From Verminephrobacter eiseniae EF01-2 (GTDB lineage Bacteria; Pseudomonadota; Gammaproteobacteria; Burkholderiales; Burkholderiaceae_C): a DNA stretch of 64,000 nucleotides. Positions 52,349-62,601 of the stretch are shown piece after piece. The stretch's first letter is position 1. Each line of letters opens with the position of its first letter. Made by a program: the position numbers and the translations under genes. The DNA is taken from contig NC_008786.1 of the NCBI RefSeq assembly GCF_000015565.1, forward strand, positions 5,134,501 to 5,198,500. The letters are read 5' to 3'. The notes under the pieces are model-generated. The model saw nothing but the letters and a program-made list of their open reading frames with translations. It did not search any database and was not told where the DNA came from.

Positions 52349-53038
52349 TCAGACGGTACCCAGGCCATCTCCCGAAAGAATCACATCGGCTGCGCATTGA
52401 ATATCCATCGCGAGGCCGTTTCTTGCGGCCAGGCCATCGTGCGCGCGCAAACCGTCCAGCATCGCGCGGTGCGCACGCACCGACGGAGGATTCGCAAGCC
52501 GACTCGACCCGTTGCGGATGTCCAGATTCAGTACCGGGCCGATGCGCAGCCACAACCCTTCGATGAGGGTTAGCAACGTGGGCATGCCAGCCGCCTCGTA
52601 AGCCCCGAAATGAAATTGCTTGTTGATCTGGATGATCCGGTTCACGTCGGGCGTCGCAAGCCGCCGCTCTGTGCGAAACGCCTTCTCCAACTCCGCTAGC
52701 CGCGCCAACTGCGCGTCCGTGATCAAACTGGCGGCCGTCTGCACGGCCAGCCCCTCCACGGCAATCCGGATGGTGACCAGTTCCTGGAAACGTGTGCGCG
52801 TCATGACGGGGACGCCCACGGACTTGTTGGGAAGTATCTCCAGCGCACCTTCGGCCGCCAGTTTCTGAACCGCTTCCCGGATCGGCATTGCACTGGTGCC
52901 AAGCGCGCTGGCCATCCCTGCCAGCGTGAGCCGCTCCCCAGGCTGTACTTGGCCCGAAATGATGCGCTCCCGCAGGTCCTCATACACCCGGGCTGACAGG
53001 GTGAGGTGAACGAGGGGCTGCATCTTCTCCAATGTCAT
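52349..53038 (-). CDS. GntR-family regulator (FadR-type subgroup)
   Basis: 229 residues from ATG 53038; an upstream in-frame ATG is rejected because its extra 57 residues are not family-like. The winged helix-turn-helix is RVYEDLRERIISGQVQPGERLTLAGMASALGTSAMPIREAVQKLAAEGALEILPNKSVGVPVM, and a helical FCD ligand-binding domain follows (ELVTIRIAVEGLAVQTAASLI...NKQFHFGAYEAAGMPTLLTLIEGLWLRIGPVLNL). It is divergent from the transporter-enzyme operon at 53231-60766 and probably represses it until the pathway substrate binds. Confidence 0.9.
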   Translation of the reverse strand: MTLEKMQPLVHLTLSARVYEDLRERIISGQVQPGERLTLAGMASALGTSAMPIREAVQKLAAEGALEILPNKSVGVPVMTRTRFQELVTIRIAVEGLAVQTAASLITDAQLARLAELEKAFRTERRLATPDVNRIIQINKQFHFGAYEAAGMPTLLTLIEGLWLRIGPVLNLDIRNGSSRLANPPSVRAHRAMLDGLRAHDGLAARNGLAMDIQCAADVILSGDGLGTV

Positions 53039-53193
53039 AGGACTTTCTTCACATCCGCAATGTGGGCTTGCGCTGCGCAGTCGGCGTGCGCCTTGGAGCA
53101 GCGGCGCGCGCCGTGTTTTCACCAGGATTTTCCCTGAATTCTCAGATGAATTTTGCGCTATGGGTTGCACTATCAAATCCAGAGTAATATATT

Positions 53194-53208
53194 TGATCAC
53201 ATCGATCA
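53194..53208. promoter_or_regulatory. Inverted repeat TGATC-N5-GATCA, candidate GntR operator
   Basis: Perfect 5-bp arms, 23 bp before the receptor gene's start codon and next to an A/T-rich TAATATATTTGATC stretch that could be a -10 region. FadR-type regulators use similar short palindromes. Confidence 0.5.
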
Positions 53209-53230
53209 TTCATGCAACCCGGAGACAACC

Positions 53231-54529
53231 ATGACCCAGCGCTCTTTTCCGCCCCTGCAGCCGCAGGCATCGTCGACCCGCGCGCCATCCACGAGCCGTC
53301 GCCGTCTGATGACTGGTTCGGCTGCGATGGCAGGCGTTGCCGCGCTGGAGGTCCTCGGATTTCCATCCATCGTCTACGCGCAATCGGACAAGATCCGGAT
53401 CGGTCACCTGACGCCGCGCACCGGCTTTCTCGGCCCGCTGGGTGAATATGCAGTGATGGGCATCTCGCTCGCTGTGGAGGAGATCAATGCCACCGGCGGC
53501 GTGCTGGGTCGGCCGTTGGAATTGATCGCCGAGGATTCGGTCAATCCGTCTACGGCTTCGTCGAAAGCGCAGCGACTGCTGGAGCGCGACGGCGCGGTAG
53601 TGTTGATCGGCGAGATCTCCTCAGCCTCGGGCCTGGCCATTTCCCAGGTGGCAACCCGCAATCGACGCATCTTCGTGAACACCGGCTGCAATTCGGACGA
53701 GCTGCGCGGCAAGAACTGCAGCCGCTACATGTTCCACGTCGAGGCCGCCAACACCACATACGTGAAGGCCTGCGGCGGCGCGCTGCTGCGCGACAACATG
53801 ATCAAAGGCAAGAAGCTGTTCGGACTGACGGCCGACTATGCGTTCGGCCACGACCTGCTGAAGGCGGCCAAGCGCTTCGTGACGGCCAACGGCGGCAGCT
53901 TCGTACAGGACGAATTGGTCGCCACCGATGCCACCGACTTCAGCCCTTATCTTCTGAAGATCCGCCAAGCGAAACCCGATGTGGTGGTCTCCAACCTGTC
54001 GGGCAACCAGATCACCAACTTCATCAAGCAGTACGCGGAGTTCGGCCTACCCTATCCGATCGCCGGCTTCGCGCTGGACACGGCGCTGGCCTGGGGCGCC
54101 GGCGCCGACAACTTCGCCGGCATCTGGCCCCTGACCTGGCACCACGAGGTGCCGGCCCCAGCGGCCCAGGCATTCGTGGCAGCCTTCGTCAAGAAGTACG
54201 GCAGGCCGCCGGAGAACCAGGCCTGGGGCGAATACGTGGCCCTCAAGGCCATGGTGCAGGCGATGGCCGAGACCAAGGGCACCGATCCGGCCAAGATGAT
54301 CGAGTACTTCGAGAAGGGCGCGCCGATCGAAGTGCTCAAGGCCCGCAAGGGCAGTTTCCGAGCCTGGGACCACCAGTTGCTGCAGGAGATGTATACCGTC
54401 CGCCCCAAGCCGAAGACCCAGGTCAAGGACAAGTGGGGCTTCATGGCTGTGGATGCGGCCGTGCCGGCTGCCAGTGCTGCGCTAGAGACCCTGGCGCCCA
54501 CGCGTGAAGAGAACGCCTGCACGTTGTAG
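53231..54529 (+). CDS. Branched-chain-type ABC substrate-binding protein
   Basis: 432 residues. A Tat signal (SRRRLMTGSAAMAGVAALEVLGFPSIVYAQ, about residues 22-52) is followed by KIRIGHLTPRTGFLGPLGEYAVMGISLAVEEINATGGVLGRPLELIAEDS, the type I periplasmic-binding fold of the LivK/amide-binding group. ATG 53231 follows CCGGAGACAACC. First gene of the GntR-regulated operon; transporter parts follow. The ligand is unknown; a quaternary amine or carnitine-like compound would fit the enzymes downstream. Confidence 0.92.
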   Translation: MTQRSFPPLQPQASSTRAPSTSRRRLMTGSAAMAGVAALEVLGFPSIVYAQSDKIRIGHLTPRTGFLGPLGEYAVMGISLAVEEINATGGVLGRPLELIAEDSVNPSTASSKAQRLLERDGAVVLIGEISSASGLAISQVATRNRRIFVNTGCNSDELRGKNCSRYMFHVEAANTTYVKACGGALLRDNMIKGKKLFGLTADYAFGHDLLKAAKRFVTANGGSFVQDELVATDATDFSPYLLKIRQAKPDVVVSNLSGNQITNFIKQYAEFGLPYPIAGFALDTALAWGAGADNFAGIWPLTWHHEVPAPAAQAFVAAFVKKYGRPPENQAWGEYVALKAMVQAMAETKGTDPAKMIEYFEKGAPIEVLKARKGSFRAWDHQLLQEMYTVRPKPKTQVKDKWGFMAVDAAVPAASAALETLAPTREENACTL

Positions 54530-54633
54530 CCGTCCCCGCCGCTCGCGGGTGGGCAGCCCGCGCCTTCCGCGCAGTACCCACCAACGGCGGGCTCGCCGGG
54601 GCATCGGTCGCATTGCGCATGCCTGGAATCTCC

Positions 54634-55509
54634 ATGGAACTCGTCTTTCTGCTTGAACAAATACTCAACGGGCTGCTGGTCGGCGGCTACTACCTGCTGC
54701 TGGCGCTGGGTTTGTCACTGATCTTCAGCCTGGGCGGCATCGTCAACCTGTCGCACGGCGCCTTCTATGCCATCGGTGCGTACCTCGCTGTGGAGCTCAC
54801 CAAGCACCTCGGCTTCGCCGGCGCGTTGGTGCTGTCGCCGCTGCTGGTGGGCTTGCTGGGCGTGCTGTTCGAGCGCTTCCTGCTGCGCCGCTTCTACTCG
54901 GCCGATCCGATCCTGGGCCTGCTGCTGACCTTCGGCCTGGCGATGGTGGCCGAGCAGGTGATCCGGATGGTCTGGGGCGCAGCGCCGCTGCCGGCGTCGA
55001 TCCCGCCAGCGTTCAAGGGCCAGGTGGTGATCGGCGACTTCCTGTACTCGCGCTACCGCCTGCTGATGCTGGGAGTCGTCATCGCGGCCCTGGTCGGCAT
55101 CTGGCTGCTGCTCAACAAGACCGCGTTCGGCCGCGTCGTGCGCGCCGGGGTGCAGAAACCGGACATGGTGGCCGTGCTGGGCATCCGGCTGCAGCCCTAC
55201 ATGACGGCCATCGTGGTGCTGGGCGTGGGGCTGGCGGCGCTGGCGGGCGTGCTGTTCGCTCCGATCTCCGGCGTGCACCCGGCGATGGGCGCCGAGATCA
55301 TGACGGCGGCCTTCGTGGTGGTGGTCATCGGTGGCCTGGGCAGTTTCTGGGGCGTGGTGATCGCGGCGCTGCTGGTCGGCGTGGTGCGCGGCGTGACCAT
55401 CCATTTCTACCCGCCCGCAGGAGAGGCATCGATGTACCTGCTGATGCTGCTGGTGTTGATGTTCCGCCCGCGCGGCCTGCTGGGCGAGCGCATCGAGCGC
55501 TTCGACTGA
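54634..55509 (+). CDS. livH: Branched-chain-type ABC permease (LivH-like)
   Basis: 291 residues. MELVFLLEQILNGLLVGGYYLLLALGLSLIFSLGGIVNLSHGAFYAIGAY is a textbook LivH N-terminus, hence start 54634; ATG 54619 would add five residues. The ATPase-coupling loop near the end is AAFVVVVIGGLGSFWGVVIAALLVGVV. The membrane channel partner is the LivM part of the fused protein that follows after 20 bp. Confidence 0.92.
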   Translation: MELVFLLEQILNGLLVGGYYLLLALGLSLIFSLGGIVNLSHGAFYAIGAYLAVELTKHLGFAGALVLSPLLVGLLGVLFERFLLRRFYSADPILGLLLTFGLAMVAEQVIRMVWGAAPLPASIPPAFKGQVVIGDFLYSRYRLLMLGVVIAALVGIWLLLNKTAFGRVVRAGVQKPDMVAVLGIRLQPYMTAIVVLGVGLAALAGVLFAPISGVHPAMGAEIMTAAFVVVVIGGLGSFWGVVIAALLVGVVRGVTIHFYPPAGEASMYLLMLLVLMFRPRGLLGERIERFD

Positions 55510-55529
55510 GACTCGCGAGGAAACGCACC

Positions 55530-58052
55530 GTGAATCCCAACTACCGCCCGCTGTGGATCGGCGCCATCGCTTTGGTCGTCGCTCCCTTCCTGCTGCAGGC
55601 CCTGGGCCTGACGCTCACCTCCTCGACCGACGTGGTGATCTTCGCAATCGCCGCGATGGGCCTGAACCTCCTGGTGGGCTACACCGGCCTGACCTCGTTC
55701 GGCCACGGCGCCTGGTTCGGCATCGGCGCCTACGCCGCGGCGCTGTTCCAGAAGCACTGGCTACCGGGCCAGTTCGTGCTGCCGCTGCTGCTCGCGGTGC
55801 TGTTCATCGCCTGCGGCTCGACGGCCATCGGCTTGCTGATCCTGCGCCGGCGAGGCGTGTATTTCTCTCTGCTCACGCTGGCCCTGTCGGCCTTGACCTT
55901 TGCGATCGCCTTCCGCTGGACCGCCCTCACGGGCGGCGAATCCGGCCTGGGCGGCGTGGTGCGCCCCGCCATCGGCCCTGTGAACCTGGACGATCCGCTG
56001 GCTTACCTGGTCCTGGTCAGCCTCATTGGCTGGGGCGTGCTCTACCTGCTGCTGCGCGTAGTGCGCTCGCCGTTCGGCCACACGGTGGTGGCGATCCGCG
56101 AGAACGAGCAGCGCGCCACCTTCCAGGGCTACGACACGAGCCGCTACAAGCTGACCATGTTCGTGCTGTCGGCCACTGTGACCGGACTGGCCGGTGCGCT
56201 GATGGTGTTCCACCACCGCTTCGCATCGGCGGAGCCAACCTCGGTGGCGTTCTCCGGCGAACTGCTGGCCATGGTAGTGATGGGCGGTATGCGCAGCTTC
56301 CTCGGGCCGGCACTGGGCGCGCTGTTCTACATGCTGTTCCGCGAGTTCCTCTCGATCTGGACCGGCAACTGGCTGCTCTGGTTCGGGCTCGCCTTCGTCG
56401 GCTTCATCCTGTTCTCGCCGACCGGGCTGGTGGGCGTCTGGAGCCGCCTGACACGGCGCTGGCAGCCTCCGTTGGAAGTGGGCGCAGCCATGGGCCAGCG
56501 CCAGATCTTCGAAGGGCTGCCGCTGCCGGGCTTCCTGCGGCCCAAGGCGCAAGAAGGACTGGTGCTGGAAGTGCGCGACGTCGCCAAACGCTTCGGCGGA
56601 ATCCATGCCGTCGAGTCCGCGAGCTTGACGCTGCACGCGGGCCAGATCCACGCGCTGATCGGCCCCAATGGCGCAGGCAAGACCACCACCTTCAACCTGA
56701 TCTCCGGGATGTTCGCGCCCAGCAACGGCTCGGTACGCCTGCACGGCCATGAGATCCAGGGCCTGGCGCCGCAGCAGATCTGCCAGCAGGGCCTGGCACG
56801 CTCGTTCCAGATCACCAACCTGTTCCGCGGCCTGTCGATCTACGAGAACCTGCGCCTGTCGCTGCAGGCGCGGCACCCCGCGCGCTTCAACATGTGGCGC
56901 GACATCGACCGCTACCCCGAGATTCATGCCGAAACGGGCGAGCTGATGAAATTCCTCGGCCTGCAGGGCATCGAGCAGATCGAAGGCGGCGCGCTATCGT
57001 ATGGCGGCCAGCGCCTGGTCGATCTGGGCATCGCGCTGGGCTCCAAGCCGCAGGTACTGCTGATGGACGAACCACTGGCCGGCTTGGCCGCTGCCGAGCG
57101 CGAGCGGGTGTCGCACCTGGTCAAGACCATCGCCAGCAACATCCCGGTGCTGATCGTCGAGCACGACATCGACCGCGTGCTGGGCTTGTCGCAGCAAGTC
57201 ACGGTCATGAACCAAGGCAGCGTGTTGATGACCGGCACGCCGGCCGAGGCCCGTGCCGACCAACGCGTCCAGGAGATCTACACCGGCACGGGCACGCCGC
57301 CCGTCACCGGACGCGTCGCCGGCGATGCGCAGGACCGGCCGCAGTTGCTGCGCTTCGAGGCGGTGAACGCTTTCTATGGCAAGAGCCACATCCTCGATGA
57401 CGCCACGCTGGAGGTGCGCGAAGGCGAGATCGTCGCACTGCTGGGGCGCAACGGCGCGGGCAAGTCGACGCTGCTCAAGACCCTCACCGGCTTGCTCAAG
57501 CCGGCGTCGGGACGCATCGAGTACGCCGGGCGCGACATTGCCGGCTTGTCGGCGCCCGACATCGCGCGCATGGGCATCGGCTATGTGCCGCAGGGGCGCG
57601 GCCTGTTCTCGGGCATGACGGTGGCGGAGAACCTCTCGCTCGGCCGGCTGGCGCGCAAGACCGATGGCAGCACGGGCACGGTGTGGAGCGAAGAAAAAAT
57701 CCTGCAGTACTTCCCGCGCCTGAAGGAGCGCCTGCACACCCACGCCGACTTCCTCTCGGGCGGCGAGCAACAGATGGTGGCCGTGGCGCGGGCGCTGTCG
57801 GGCAACGTGCGCCTGCTGCTGCTCGACGAGCCCTTCGAGGGTCTGGCGCCGGCCGTGGTGCAGGAGCTGTTCACAGTGTTCGACCGGCTGCGCAAGGAGG
57901 TGGCGATCGTCATCGTCGAGCACAACCTCGACCTGGTGCTGGCGCTGGCCGACCGCGTGTTCGCGTTGGAGCGCGGCGCTGTGTTCCACACCGGACCGGC
58001 CGCGCCGCTGCTGACCGATCTCACCTACCGCAAGCAAATTCTCTGGCTCTGA
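55530..58052 (+). CDS. Fused LivM-LivG-LivF ABC transporter protein
   Basis: An 840-residue single chain. Residues about 1-310 are a LivM-like permease (AAMGLNLLVGYTGLTSFGHGAWFGIGAYAAALF; ATPase-contact loop near 190). Residues about 340-590 are a LivG-like ATPase (Walker A GPNGAGKTT at 378-386; degenerate signature SYGGQRL; LLMDEPLAGL). Residues about 605-840 are a LivF-like ATPase (Walker A GRNGAGKST at about 639; YVPQGRGLFSGMTVAENL; LSGGEQQMVAVARAL; LLLLDEPFEGLAP). No stop or frameshift separates the parts, and motifs are intact, so a functional fusion is likely. It starts at GTG 55530 with GAGG upstream. Confidence 0.93.
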   Translation: MNPNYRPLWIGAIALVVAPFLLQALGLTLTSSTDVVIFAIAAMGLNLLVGYTGLTSFGHGAWFGIGAYAAALFQKHWLPGQFVLPLLLAVLFIACGSTAIGLLILRRRGVYFSLLTLALSALTFAIAFRWTALTGGESGLGGVVRPAIGPVNLDDPLAYLVLVSLIGWGVLYLLLRVVRSPFGHTVVAIRENEQRATFQGYDTSRYKLTMFVLSATVTGLAGALMVFHHRFASAEPTSVAFSGELLAMVVMGGMRSFLGPALGALFYMLFREFLSIWTGNWLLWFGLAFVGFILFSPTGLVGVWSRLTRRWQPPLEVGAAMGQRQIFEGLPLPGFLRPKAQEGLVLEVRDVAKRFGGIHAVESASLTLHAGQIHALIGPNGAGKTTTFNLISGMFAPSNGSVRLHGHEIQGLAPQQICQQGLARSFQITNLFRGLSIYENLRLSLQARHPARFNMWRDIDRYPEIHAETGELMKFLGLQGIEQIEGGALSYGGQRLVDLGIALGSKPQVLLMDEPLAGLAAAERERVSHLVKTIASNIPVLIVEHDIDRVLGLSQQVTVMNQGSVLMTGTPAEARADQRVQEIYTGTGTPPVTGRVAGDAQDRPQLLRFEAVNAFYGKSHILDDATLEVREGEIVALLGRNGAGKSTLLKTLTGLLKPASGRIEYAGRDIAGLSAPDIARMGIGYVPQGRGLFSGMTVAENLSLGRLARKTDGSTGTVWSEEKILQYFPRLKERLHTHADFLSGGEQQMVAVARALSGNVRLLLLDEPFEGLAPAVVQELFTVFDRLRKEVAIVIVEHNLDLVLALADRVFALERGAVFHTGPAAPLLTDLTYRKQILWL

Positions 58053-58076
58053 ACCCACTTCGACAAAGGACTTCTC

Positions 58077-58853
58077 ATGGACATCGGCCTCAACGGCAAG
58101 CGCGTGCTGGTCACCGCAGGCGCACAGGGCATCGGCCTGGCGATCACCGAGGCCTTCGTGGCCGCAGGCGCGCAGGTGCACATCTGCGACGTCGACGAGG
58201 GCTTCTTGGCCCAGGCGACGCGGCAACTGCCGCAGCTCTGCCACAGCCGCACCGACGTCTCCGACGCCGCCCAGGTCGATGCCATGTTCGCCGGCATCGC
58301 CGAGCGCTGGGGCAGGCTGGACGTGCTGGTCAACAACGCAGGCATCGCCGGCCCCACCTCCGCAGTGGAGGACACGGCGCTGGCCGACTGGGAGCAGACC
58401 ATCGCCGTCAACCTGACCGGCCCCTTCCTCTGCACGCGGCGCGCCGTGCCGCTGCTCAAGGCGGCGGGCGGGGGCTCCATCGTCAACCTGTCGTCGGCGG
58501 CGGGTCGGCTGGGCTTTCCGCTGCGCACCCCGTATTCGGCATCCAAGTTCGGCGTCATCGGTCTGACGGAAAGCTGGGCCATGGAGCTGGGGCCCTCTCG
58601 CATCCGCGTCAACGCCATCCTGCCGGGCATCGTCGCCGGCGCGCGGCAGGAGCGCGTGATCGCCGCCAGGGCGGCCTCTTATGGCATCGACCATGAAGCG
58701 ATGCGCGAGAGGCTGCTGTCCAAGGTGTCGCTGCGCAGCATGGTCACGGCGCAGGACATCGCCAACCAGATCGTTTTCATCTGCTCGCCGGCGGGCGCGA
58801 CGATCAGCGGCCAAAGCCTTTCGGTGTGCGGCAACGTCGAACATCTGGGCTGA
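58077..58853 (+). CDS. Short-chain dehydrogenase/reductase
   Basis: 258 residues. Cofactor loop VLVTAGAQGIGLAITEAF (TAGAQGIG in place of TGGxxGIG), DVLVNNAGIAGP, active site IVNLSSAAGRLGFPLRTPYSASKFGVIG with Ser, Tyr and Lys present, and a C-terminal GATISGQSLSVCGNVEHL. It resembles the 3-ketoacyl/3-hydroxyacid dehydrogenase group. It lies 24 bp after the transporter fusion and 4 bp before the next dehydrogenase. Confidence 0.9.
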   Translation: MDIGLNGKRVLVTAGAQGIGLAITEAFVAAGAQVHICDVDEGFLAQATRQLPQLCHSRTDVSDAAQVDAMFAGIAERWGRLDVLVNNAGIAGPTSAVEDTALADWEQTIAVNLTGPFLCTRRAVPLLKAAGGGSIVNLSSAAGRLGFPLRTPYSASKFGVIGLTESWAMELGPSRIRVNAILPGIVAGARQERVIAARAASYGIDHEAMRERLLSKVSLRSMVTAQDIANQIVFICSPAGATISGQSLSVCGNVEHLG

Positions 58854-58857
58854 GCCG

Positions 58858-59799
58858 ATGCAAGACCGCATTGCCATCGTCGGTGCCGGGCTCATCGGCC
58901 GCGCCTGGGCCATCGTGTTCGCGCGCGCCGGTTGCCAGGTGCGTCTGCACGACGCCGACCCGCACGCTCTGGCCGACTGCCAGCGCCTGCTGCTGGAGAA
59001 CATCGGCGACCTCGCCGGGCATGGGTTGATCACGGAAGCCCCGGCGGCCGTGCTGGCCCGCATCAAACCGACCGCCAACCTGGCCGAGACGCTCGAAGAC
59101 GCGGCGCTGGTGCAGGAGAACGTGCGCGAGACCCTGGAAGCCAAGCGCGCCATCTTCGCCGAGATGGATGCGCTGTCAGCACCCGATGCCATCTTGGCCA
59201 GTTCCACCTCGTGGCTCATGGCTTCGGAGTTCTCCGAAGGGCTGCCAGGGCGCCACCGGGTCATGGTCGGACACCCCGTCAATCCGCCCTATCTGATCCC
59301 ATTGGTCGAGGTCGCGCCAGCGCCGTGGACGTCCGATGCCGCCGTGCAGCGCGCCCACGCGCTGTACCGCCAAGCCGGGCAGTCGCCCGTGCTGCTGCGC
59401 AAGGAGATCACCGGCTTCCTGCTGAACCGCATCCAGGGGGCGGTGCTCAACGAGGCGCTGAACCTCTACGCCGGCGGCTATGCCTCGGTGCAGGACTTGG
59501 ACAAGGTGCTCAAGGACGGCCTGGGCCTGCGCTGGTCCTTCATGGGCCCATTCGAGACCATCGACCTGAACGCACCGGCCGGCCTGCTCGACTACGCCAG
59601 ACGCTACGGCCCGACCTACCGCGACGTGGCGCGCGGCCAACAGCCCAACGACTGGGACGACGCGCTGGTGGCGCGCATCGATGCGGAACGCCGGGAAGCC
59701 TTGCCGGCCACCGAACTGGCCGCGCGTGCACGCTGGCGCGACAACCGCCTCATGGCCCTGGTCGCGCATCAGCGCACCCAAGCACGCGACGCCGATTGA
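58858..59799 (+). CDS. 3-hydroxyacyl-CoA dehydrogenase family protein, L-carnitine dehydrogenase-like
   Basis: 313 residues. Rossmann start IAIVGAGLIGRAWAIVFARAGCQVRLHDAD, catalytic loop ASSTSWLMASEFSEGLPGRHRVMVGHPVNPPYLIPLVEVAPAPWTS (His in GHPVNPP), and the C-terminal domain ITGFLLNRIQGAVLNEALNLYAGGYASVQDLDKVLKDGLGLRWSFMGPFETIDLN. Size and motifs match the group that includes L-carnitine and L-gulonate 3-dehydrogenases. The BKACE gene next door favours a step that makes a beta-keto acid such as 3-dehydrocarnitine. Substrate assignment is inference. Confidence 0.88.
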   Translation: MQDRIAIVGAGLIGRAWAIVFARAGCQVRLHDADPHALADCQRLLLENIGDLAGHGLITEAPAAVLARIKPTANLAETLEDAALVQENVRETLEAKRAIFAEMDALSAPDAILASSTSWLMASEFSEGLPGRHRVMVGHPVNPPYLIPLVEVAPAPWTSDAAVQRAHALYRQAGQSPVLLRKEITGFLLNRIQGAVLNEALNLYAGGYASVQDLDKVLKDGLGLRWSFMGPFETIDLNAPAGLLDYARRYGPTYRDVARGQQPNDWDDALVARIDAERREALPATELAARARWRDNRLMALVAHQRTQARDAD

Positions 59800-59833
59800 C
59801 CCATCCATCCACCCCTTCCAACCGGAGCACCCC

Positions 59834-61360
<1,527 letters not shown>

Positions 61361-61477
61361 TGCTCCGGCCCTGGGAAAACCGGGCGATCCCGTGCATTTC
61401 CGCGTTGCTTCAAACCCTCGACGGTCTGGAGTTCGATCCTCAAACCCGGATCGAACTGATGCATTTCGCCCCGGCGT
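61361..61477. other. Short region between ISAs1 fragment and antitoxin
   Basis: 117 bp. It may include the right end of the ISAs1 remnant. No gene or clear signal. Confidence 0.3.
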
Positions 61478-61801
61478 TCAGAGAACCGCTTCCAGCCCCT
61501 TACGCTCGATGATGTCCAGCAGCTTTTGCGACGGGCCACTGGGGCGCTTGTCGCCACCCTCCCACTTGCGGACGGTGGACGCGCTGGTGTTGAGCACCGA
61601 GGCCAACACGGCTTGGCTCAGGTGCAGACGCTCGCGCAGTGCCTTGACCTTGACTGCGTCGTAGTCCTGCACCGGCTCCAGGCACAGCACGTCGTACTTC
61701 TGCATCTTGCGCTTGTCGATGAAACCCAAGCGATGCAGATCGTTGGCCGTCTCATGGACGGCTTCAAGGATGCGGCTCTTTGCTTTGGTCTTGGTAGTCA
61801 T
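61478..61801 (-). CDS. HTH antitoxin (HigA/NadS-like)
   Basis: 107 residues. The C-terminal XRE-type helix-turn-helix is VKVKALRERLHLSQAVLASVLNTSASTVRKWEGGDKRPSGPSQKLLDIIERKGLEAVL, the NadS/HigA pattern ('R..L.LSQ..FA..L..S..T...WE.G...P.G...RLL..I...G'). The N-terminal part (MTTKTKAKSRILEAVHETANDLHRLGFIDKRKMQ) would cover the toxin. Its ATG overlaps the toxin gene's stop (4 bp), giving the toxin-first order common in Hig loci. Confidence 0.88.
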   Translation of the reverse strand: MTTKTKAKSRILEAVHETANDLHRLGFIDKRKMQKYDVLCLEPVQDYDAVKVKALRERLHLSQAVLASVLNTSASTVRKWEGGDKRPSGPSQKLLDIIERKGLEAVL

Positions 61802-62169
61802 TGGCAGATCTCCTGCAACGTGCCGTCGGCGACGGCTTCATCCAACTGCTTTCCGGTACGGGCCAGCAGGTCGGTGGCGATGGTTTGCAAGCCTTCCAGT
61901 TCCTCGTCGCTGATGTTGGCCCGGTCGTTTTTCTCGAAGCCGAACACGAAGAACCAGCGATTGCCCTTGTTCGTGGCGACCAGCGTTCTCGCTCCGCCAC
62001 GCTTGCCGCGTCCAGCCAGCCCGACACGTTTCTTCACCACGCCGCCGCCGAGATCGGCGTCGATCGACCCGCCAGCCATCTCCTCGACGGCCTTGCACAG
62101 GGCGGCATCGGTCAGTTCCGTCTTGCGCATCCATCGCTGGAAGTGGCGGGTTTTGAAGACTCGCATCAT
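61798..62169 (-). CDS. RelE/HigB-type toxin
   Basis: 123 residues. MRVFKTRHFQRWMRKTELTDAALCKAVEEMAGGSIDADLGGGVVKKRVGLAGRGKRGGARTLVATNKGNRWFFVFGFEKNDRANISDEELEGLQTIATDLL follows the RelE-type family PF06296 ('KTK.F.RW..K..L.D..L..A..E...G..DA.LGGGV.KKRIA..G.GKSGG.RTLVA......WFFV.GF.K.ERANI'). These toxins cleave mRNA on the ribosome. An AT-containing palindromic region (TTGATCATATTGTGCC) lies upstream, next to the IS3 copy. An ATG one codon later is an alternative start. Confidence 0.88.
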   Translation of the reverse strand: MMRVFKTRHFQRWMRKTELTDAALCKAVEEMAGGSIDADLGGGVVKKRVGLAGRGKRGGARTLVATNKGNRWFFVFGFEKNDRANISDEELEGLQTIATDLLARTGKQLDEAVADGTLQEICQ

Positions 62170-62263
62170 TGATCATATTGTGCCACTTAGTGGCATGGTT
62201 TGACCCTGCCCCCGAAAAACGTATCCCTTGCTGAGTGGTTCAATGCAAGCAAGGAAAACGGAA

Positions 62264-62557
62264 ATGACGAAGACAGTGCGGGCGCGCTACACGTTGGAAT
62301 TCAAGCAGGAGGCAGTGCGACTGGTCCATGGCGGCCAGAGCATCGCAGCGGCGGCCAGGACGCTGGGCGTGGTGGAACAGACGCTGTTCAACTGGGTCAA
62401 GGCGGATCGCCTGGGCAAGCTCACAGGCGCTGACAGCAAGGCAGTGAGCGTCGAGCAGATGGAGATCAGCCGGCTGCGCGCGGAGCTGGCACGCGTGAAG
62501 ATGGAGCGTGACATCCTGGGAAAAGCGACGGCGTACTTCGCGAAGGCGCAGAGCTGA
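62264..62557 (+). CDS. IS3-family OrfA
   Basis: 97 residues, same protein as at 35508-35801 with only silent changes seen (for example ACGTTGGAA for ACGCTGGAA). DNA-binding helix-turn-helix with a leucine-rich tail. Works as OrfAB after frameshifting into orfB. Confidence 0.94.
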   Translation: MTKTVRARYTLEFKQEAVRLVHGGQSIAAAARTLGVVEQTLFNWVKADRLGKLTGADSKAVSVEQMEISRLRAELARVKMERDILGKATAYFAKAQS

Positions 62558-62601
62558 AGTACGCCTTCATTCACCGCAACCGCCAGGCGTGGCCGATCTC
62601 T

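Noticed and set aside
56994..59282. A 762-codon open frame on the minus strand
   Set aside because: Opposite the ATPase part of the Liv fusion and two dehydrogenases. No family features; composition is typical of antisense frames.
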